In this document: one piece after another, positions 6,365 to 10,000 of the stretch
How the letters are laid out: each line of letters opens with the position of its first letter
Numbering within the stretch: position 1 is the first letter of the stretch
NCBI GenBank assembly: GCA_018398765.1
Contig: JAHBMJ010003348.1
Span: forward strand, 1-10,000
Length of the DNA stretch: 10,000 nt
Direction: 5' to 3'
Origin: Chromera velia
Taxonomy: Eukaryota > Sar > Chromeraceae
Made by a program: the position numbers and the translations under genes
Notes under the pieces: generated by a model
The model's database searches: none
Told to the model about the DNA's origin: nothing
The model's input: only the letters and a program-made list of their open reading frames with translations

Positions 6365-8904
6365 TCAAAATCTTTTTGGCGGTGGAAGCCGGAGGAATCC
6401 CGGAGGTTTCCTATGCCCTCTGTTGGTGCCCTTTGACACCCGTGAATGGGACCGTGACCGTGAAGGCGGTGATTCTCCTACTGAAACTTCGGACTCTGCT
6501 TTTATGCTGGGAGATTTATTTTCTTCAATTCCAATTCTCCCCACCTGATTTGACACCCCCCCCTCCTTTGAGTCCTTTGCATCTTCATTGCCCTCTGCGA
6601 TCTGACCGTTCCGCACCCTTCTCTTCCCCTTTCCACCAGACGACGAATGGAAAGAAACACGCGAGCCAGCGCTCAAAAAAGACTGCGCGCTTACTCGCCG
6701 TGCTATGCCCTGCAGCAGTGCTCTAGTTTCTGGCGATACAGATCCCTCTGCCCGTCCCTCCCCTAACCCTTTGCCGGACCCTCGCGGAGCCTCCACGTCC
6801 TTCCTCTCCCTCCCCTCTGCAGGACCGCTGGCTTCAAGGGAGGCAGCAGGTCTGGGATCAGAGACCCCCTCGCTGCTTGACAGGTTCGCCTTCACATGAT
6901 CGTGTGAGGACGCTGCCCGTTGTTGGACTGTGTCTCTTGAAACGGGAACGGCAGGGACGCTCTCGGAGGCTAAATCGTCGTGGAAATCCATCCGCCGTCT
7001 ATGGATAGAAGCACCAAGGAACTCGGCATTGCTGCTGCTACTGCTGCCTGACGTCTTGACGAAGGCACTCTTCGCTTTCGCTTGCTGTTCTTTTCTCTTC
7101 ACCTTCGAGCCTTCTTCTCCATTCCCTTTTACACCGACTCCCCTCTTTCCCTTTCCCTTTCCCTCTTGTTGTCTCGAAGAAACAAGATCCCTCCAACCAG
7201 ATCGAATCGAAAGGGAGGGGCCGCGACGAGAGTGCCATGAGGAATCCAAAAATTCATCTGAGGCATTTTCCTCTCCCCTGTCTATTCCAATTCTCTCTGC
7301 CCTACCAGCCTCTCTCTGCTGACCTCTTCCTCTTCCTCTGGCCTCAGAGGGCCCTCTCATTGCCTCTCGACCTCTCTCCCCTCTTTCCATCTCCCCACGC
7401 ACCGCCCCCTCATGCCCCCCAGGTTGGTGGGAAGACATTCTCAATGACGACATGCACTTTGTCGCTGGATCCCCTTTCCCGTCTCCCCCGTCTCCATTGG
7501 CCTCGCTATCGGCATCCGCCCGTATTTTGTGCTGAAGGTCGCGGGGGGCAGAAGAGGACGGGAGATCGAAAGAAGACGTTTTGCTCGCCCCCCCCTGTAT
7601 TCTGATAACACCCCGAGATGCACCATGTCGTTCTTTGTCTCTGTCTGTTTCACTACTCCCCTTTGCCTTTGTCGACCCACCACCACAGGCTGCTGCCGTT
7701 CTCTCCTCTGCCCCCGGAGGAGGAGGGAGGTCCTTCGTGCCCCCCCCGTCTCTGTCTCTGAGAGGAGGCGGAGAATGCGGGTGGGGAGGTTGTCTCGGTT
7801 CTGTATCAACAACCACACTGTCGGGCTGGGGAGCACGTGCCTCCCGTCTGGTGTTGGTGACACCTGCCCTCAGATGGGTGTGGAGACCCCCTCCATGTGT
7901 TCTCTGCAGGCCTTTTTCTTCTCCCTCAGGCTGGACGGGCGCGGTTGAAGAAGGCTGTTGACTGCGCTGAAGAGATTCATCATCGAGCGAGTGGGTCTCT
8001 TGTTGACGCGATGCAGCAGGCTGGGGGGGCAATGGTGCTTGGGGGGCATCTGAGAGATGCGGTCTGGCAGGCACCCCCACCGCACTTTCTTCTTCTTCTT
8101 CTGTGTGCTCATCATCCAGACGCTCTTTCTCTTTCTCCTCCTCTACCCCCTCTCTTGACTGCTTCCCTTGATCCTCATGCATCTTCAAGGCCTGAAGATG
8201 GGAGTCAATGAGGGAAAATGCCCCGTCGACTGCAGACCAAATCGCCTTGTCAAGGGGTTTATCGCCTTGTTCTGTTAATTTCTCAGCAGAGGCAGACAAA
8301 GAGCCCGACCGATCGGTGCGGGACCTTTTGGAGGCTTTGATGCTCCGGAGGGCTGCTGAGTGGCCACGGGAGGTTTGCTCTCGATCAGCAAATGCGGGAG
8401 CAACGAAGGCTTTCTGAACGTTTCCCTTTCCCCTTGTCTCCTCAGAGGCTGAGGCAGGGTCTTCTTCCTCTGATGAGAGAGAGCCCCCAGGAATGGTAGC
8501 TGGGGGGTGGGTGGGCTGTGGGGGCTCTGGGGGTCTTTCTGGCACAAGGCCAAGTTGAGCAACAGGACCGTTTTCTTTTCTTTCCCTCTCCCCTGCTGCT
8601 GCTGAGAATGTCTGAGCGTTTTTGGATCTGTCAGTAACGTTCCATTGGGGGGTGTCAGGTTGATGTGAAGACAAAAACTGGCGTGAGAGAATGGGATCAT
8701 CGGAAGGCTCTCTCTCTTGCTGGAGTACCAACCTGTCTCTTTTTGCTCTTCCTCTTTGCTGGTGGTTAGGAATCCTGCCTGCCTTCACTTCTGCCTGAAG
8801 TACTGCCTGTATGTCCTGGAGAGCCCGTGTGTTTTTCTCGTTTTCTCTCCTCAGTTCCTGAAGGTCCTTCAGAAAGTTCAAATCGTCCAGGTGGGATGTT
8901 CTGT
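6365..8904 (-). CDS. Last coding exon (exon 4) of a coiled-coil / disordered protein
   Basis: The frame is open from a likely splice acceptor (TTGCAG, read on minus, ending at 8905) to a TGA at 6365-6367: 2540 nt, about 846 residues. It starts with RTSHLDDLNFLKDLQELRRE, whose leucines recur every three to four residues and continue the coiled coil of the upstream exons. Counting from the L codon at 8881 as residue 1, there is a possible helix at about 207-239 (AIWSAVDGAFSLIDSHLQAL), a Glu-rich acidic tract at 243-265, a Lys/Gly basic tract at 573-607, a Ser run near 610-616 and a C-terminal RS-like segment (PPSRSRSHSR) just before KPPGFLRLPPPKRF. The rest is Ser/Gly/Arg/Glu/Pro-rich and looks intrinsically disordered. 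Basic clusters such as KVKRKEQQAKAK could act as nuclear localisation signals. No catalytic domain or known family is recognised. Small introns inside this exon cannot be excluded. The plus-strand frames opposite it look like shadows. Confidence 0.72.
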
Positions 8905-9198
8905 CTGCAACACCACGCAGTTGGACAGAGGAATTATATGTCGATCGTCACACACGTCCAATCGCTTTTGGACGCAATCAATTACTGCACATGTATAGAT
9001 ATGTCTGCATGCACAATCCCGTCCGCTCGGTCCGGCCAGTGAAACACCCGACCGACTACGGAAAGCTTCCTTCCATATTCCCATGATCGACCGTTCACCA
9101 ACCACTGTCTGTTTTCTTGCTTGTGCACAGTGTCCTTCATACACTCTCTCTTTGTACCACACATTCCTTCCCTCTTTGTGTCTTTCCCTTCAACTTAC
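8905..9198 (-). other. Intron 3 of the minus-strand gene (294 nt)
   Basis: Read on minus, the donor is T|GTAAGT (GT at 9198-9197) and the acceptor is GTTGCAG (AG at 8906-8905). Both match the general eukaryotic consensus, and the phase is 1 on both sides. The intron contains stops in the coding frame, so the flanking coiled-coil segments cannot be one exon. An alternative donor, GAC|GTGAGG near 9228, would give phase 0 and would not match this acceptor. Confidence 0.6.
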
Positions 9199-9297
9199 AT
9201 ACAAACACTGACTGACCCCTCACGTCTCTCCGCTTCAGTTCCTGTCGGAGGACGGTCAGCTCCTCTTGAAGCGATTGCAGAGATTCCGAGAGTCCGC
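9199..9297 (-). CDS. Coding exon 3: leucine heptad (coiled-coil) segment
   Basis: This 99-nt exon encodes GLSESLQSLQEELTVLRQEL followed by KRRDVRGQSVFV. The leucines of LSESLQSLQEELTVLRQEL fall at spacings 4-3-4-3-4, a textbook a/d heptad pattern, so it should form a coiled coil. The acceptor is TGCATGCAG after a pyrimidine-rich stretch, and the donor is GTAAGT. Both ends are phase 1 and the length is a multiple of three, so skipping this exon would keep the frame. It joins exon 4 through a TAC codon built across the junction. Exon boundaries are inferred from consensus and phase, without transcript data. Confidence 0.6.
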
Positions 9298-9560
9298 CTG
9301 CATGCAGAGAGGCAGACACAGAGCGTAACAGTCAGATGGAAAGAGCAGAAGCAACCTCAACCAGCCGGCCTGCATGTGTCGAAGAGACCTCGGAGGCCCA
9401 CCGTTGCATTCCCCGACCGTTGCTCTCCCTCTCTCTTCTTGTCCGTCCTCAAAACCTTTCGATGAGACCATGAAGGAAGGAAGGAACATGAACGAAGCAG
9501 ATGCATCATGAAGGAAGGAAGAATGCGTGAGTGCCGTGCCCCGCTGACTGACTGACTGAC
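9298..9560 (-). other. Intron 2 of the minus-strand gene (263 nt), donor inside a GTCA repeat
   Basis: Read on minus, the donor is TGCA|GTCAGT at 9560-9559, the first unit of a (GTCA)n microsatellite; the acceptor is CATGCAG, with AG at 9299-9298. Phase is 1 at both ends. The intron carries stops and GGAA-type repeats (about 9473-9485). The GTCAGT donor is weaker than GTAAGT. Confidence 0.5.
9544..9560. repeat. (CTGA)4 microsatellite at an exon edge
   Basis: Tandem CTGA units on plus (GTCA-type on minus) start exactly at the proposed 5' splice site of intron 2, so several equivalent GT positions lie 4 nt apart. Confidence 0.85.
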
Positions 9561-9641
9561 TGCAGAAGCTTTTGGACGCGACGCCTTGACGCAGGCCCTC
9601 TACTTCCTTTGAGACGCCTGCGAGGCCCTCCTCGAAGATGT
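9561..9641 (-). CDS. Coding exon 2: hydrophobic heptad segment
   Basis: This 81-nt exon encodes IFEEGLAGVSKEVEGLRQGV followed by ASKSFC. The I/V/L residues of the VSKEVEGLRQGV part are spaced 4-3-4, so it looks like the start of the coiled coil continued in exons 3 and 4. The acceptor is TTGATGCAG (AG at 9643-9642), preceded by a long TTTC/TTTG pyrimidine-rich tract. The donor is TGCA|GTCAGT. Both junctions are phase 1 and the length is a multiple of three. An AGC codon forms at the junction with exon 3. The evidence is frame and consensus only. Confidence 0.5.
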
Positions 9642-9871
9642 CTGCATCAAGTGACGCACGCAAACAAACAAACAAACAAACAAACAAACAAAGAAAGAAA
9701 GAAAGAAAGAAAGAAAGAAATAATCAATCCTCTCTGCAGTTATTCCAAAGGAGACAACGACCTTCGTACAGACAAATTGATAGACCGCACGCCCGATTGT
9801 AAAGCAGGTAGGGCGACAGAGATGTTCGCAAGGAAAAGGATTTGCGGGCTGAAACGTACAGGCACACATAC
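9642..9871 (-). other. Intron 1 of the minus-strand gene (230 nt, tentative)
   Basis: The donor GTATGT (minus, GT at 9871-9870) and the acceptor GATGCAG (AG at 9643-9642) are both phase 1 in the model. The (TTTC)7(TTTG)8 tract just upstream of the acceptor would serve as its polypyrimidine tract. The donor is less certain than the acceptor because other GT sites lie within 15 nt. Confidence 0.4.
9661..9720. repeat. Compound (CAAA)8(GAAA)7 microsatellite
   Basis: Eight perfect CAAA units (9661-9692) pass directly into seven perfect GAAA units (9693-9720). On the gene's sense (minus) strand this reads TTTC then TTTG and ends 18 nt upstream of the exon 2 acceptor dinucleotide, in the expected place for a polypyrimidine tract. 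Length changes here could affect splicing. Confidence 0.93.
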
Positions 9872-9920
9872 GTCTTTCGGAAAAACTCCTTGCCGGTGGT
9901 GATGTTCTGTGTCCTCGCAT
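9872..9920 (-). CDS. Possible first coding exon (tentative)
   Basis: On minus, an ATG at 9920-9918 opens a 49-nt segment encoding MRGHRTSPPARSFSER plus one nucleotide, ending at a GTATGT donor. This is the choice that matches the phase-1 acceptor of exon 2 with a strong donor. The whole model then sums to 2769 nt, a multiple of three, with no internal stop. An in-frame TGA lies upstream near 9978-9976, which supports this ATG as a start unless an exon joins between. Another minus-strand frame through the same DNA (GEEDPLPDQVFFPTG...) also looks protein-like and would imply a different donor, so the 5' end of the gene is unsettled. Confidence 0.33.
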
Positions 9921-10000
9921 TTGCCCTTGCTTCTGCCGGTGGGGAAGAAAACTTGATCCGGCAAAGGATCCTCCTCACCCTGCTCCTCTGTCTTTTAGCT
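9921..10000 (-). other. Upstream region of the minus-strand gene: 5' UTR or further exon
   Basis: These 80 nt lie upstream of the tentative start. One minus-strand frame stays open to the window edge (AKRQRSRVRRILCRIK...), so an extra upstream exon is possible. No TATA box or other promoter element is recognised. Confidence 0.3.

Noticed and set aside
6705-8417. Plus-strand frames of 64-139 codons opposite the large minus-strand exon
   Set aside because: They are antisense shadows: short, fragmented and Ser/Pro/Leu-rich, while the minus frame is open throughout 2.5 kb and continues a coiled coil from upstream exons.

Overview
The window looks like nuclear DNA of a microbial eukaryote. There are no tightly packed bacterial genes, ribosome-binding sites or operons. 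It holds a multi-exon gene with GT-AG introns, a decayed LINE-type retrotransposon end, and a very high density of tetranucleotide microsatellites. Together with the low-complexity, disordered predicted proteins, this style resembles a protist alga such as the chromerid Chromera velia. That assignment is inference from sequence style only and has not been tested by any search.

Layout, left to right. Positions 2-349 (+) are probably the 3' coding end of a gene that begins outside the window; its C-terminus is glycine-rich and its sense strand has strong G-quadruplex potential. Positions 350-4842 contain no credible gene. They are a patchwork of alternating purine-rich and pyrimidine-rich blocks with many microsatellites, plus a 10-bp-period array of TGACG elements near 2312-2341. 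Positions 4843-6364 form a distinctly AT-richer island. It contains a 5'-truncated, minus-strand relic of the C-terminal end of a LINE-like reverse transcriptase polyprotein (C-x2-C-x13-H-x4-C motif), followed by a hairpin and a degenerate TAATCC tail.

Positions 6365-9920 (-) are best read as one gene of four coding exons: 9872-9920, 9561-9641, 9199-9297 and 6365-8904. Three introns of 230, 263 and 294 nt separate them, all in phase 1. The modelled coding sequence is 2769 nt, or 922 residues plus stop. The small exons and the start of the large exon encode heptad-repeat (coiled-coil) segments. The large last exon encodes a long, charged, Ser/Gly/Pro/Arg-rich, apparently disordered region. I recognise no enzymatic domain. 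The first exon is the weakest part of the model.

The two genes are convergent, with about 6 kb of repeat-rich DNA and the retroelement relic between their stop codons. Nothing in the sequence shows that the two proteins work together. I found no rRNA or tRNA gene, CRISPR array or prokaryotic-style system.
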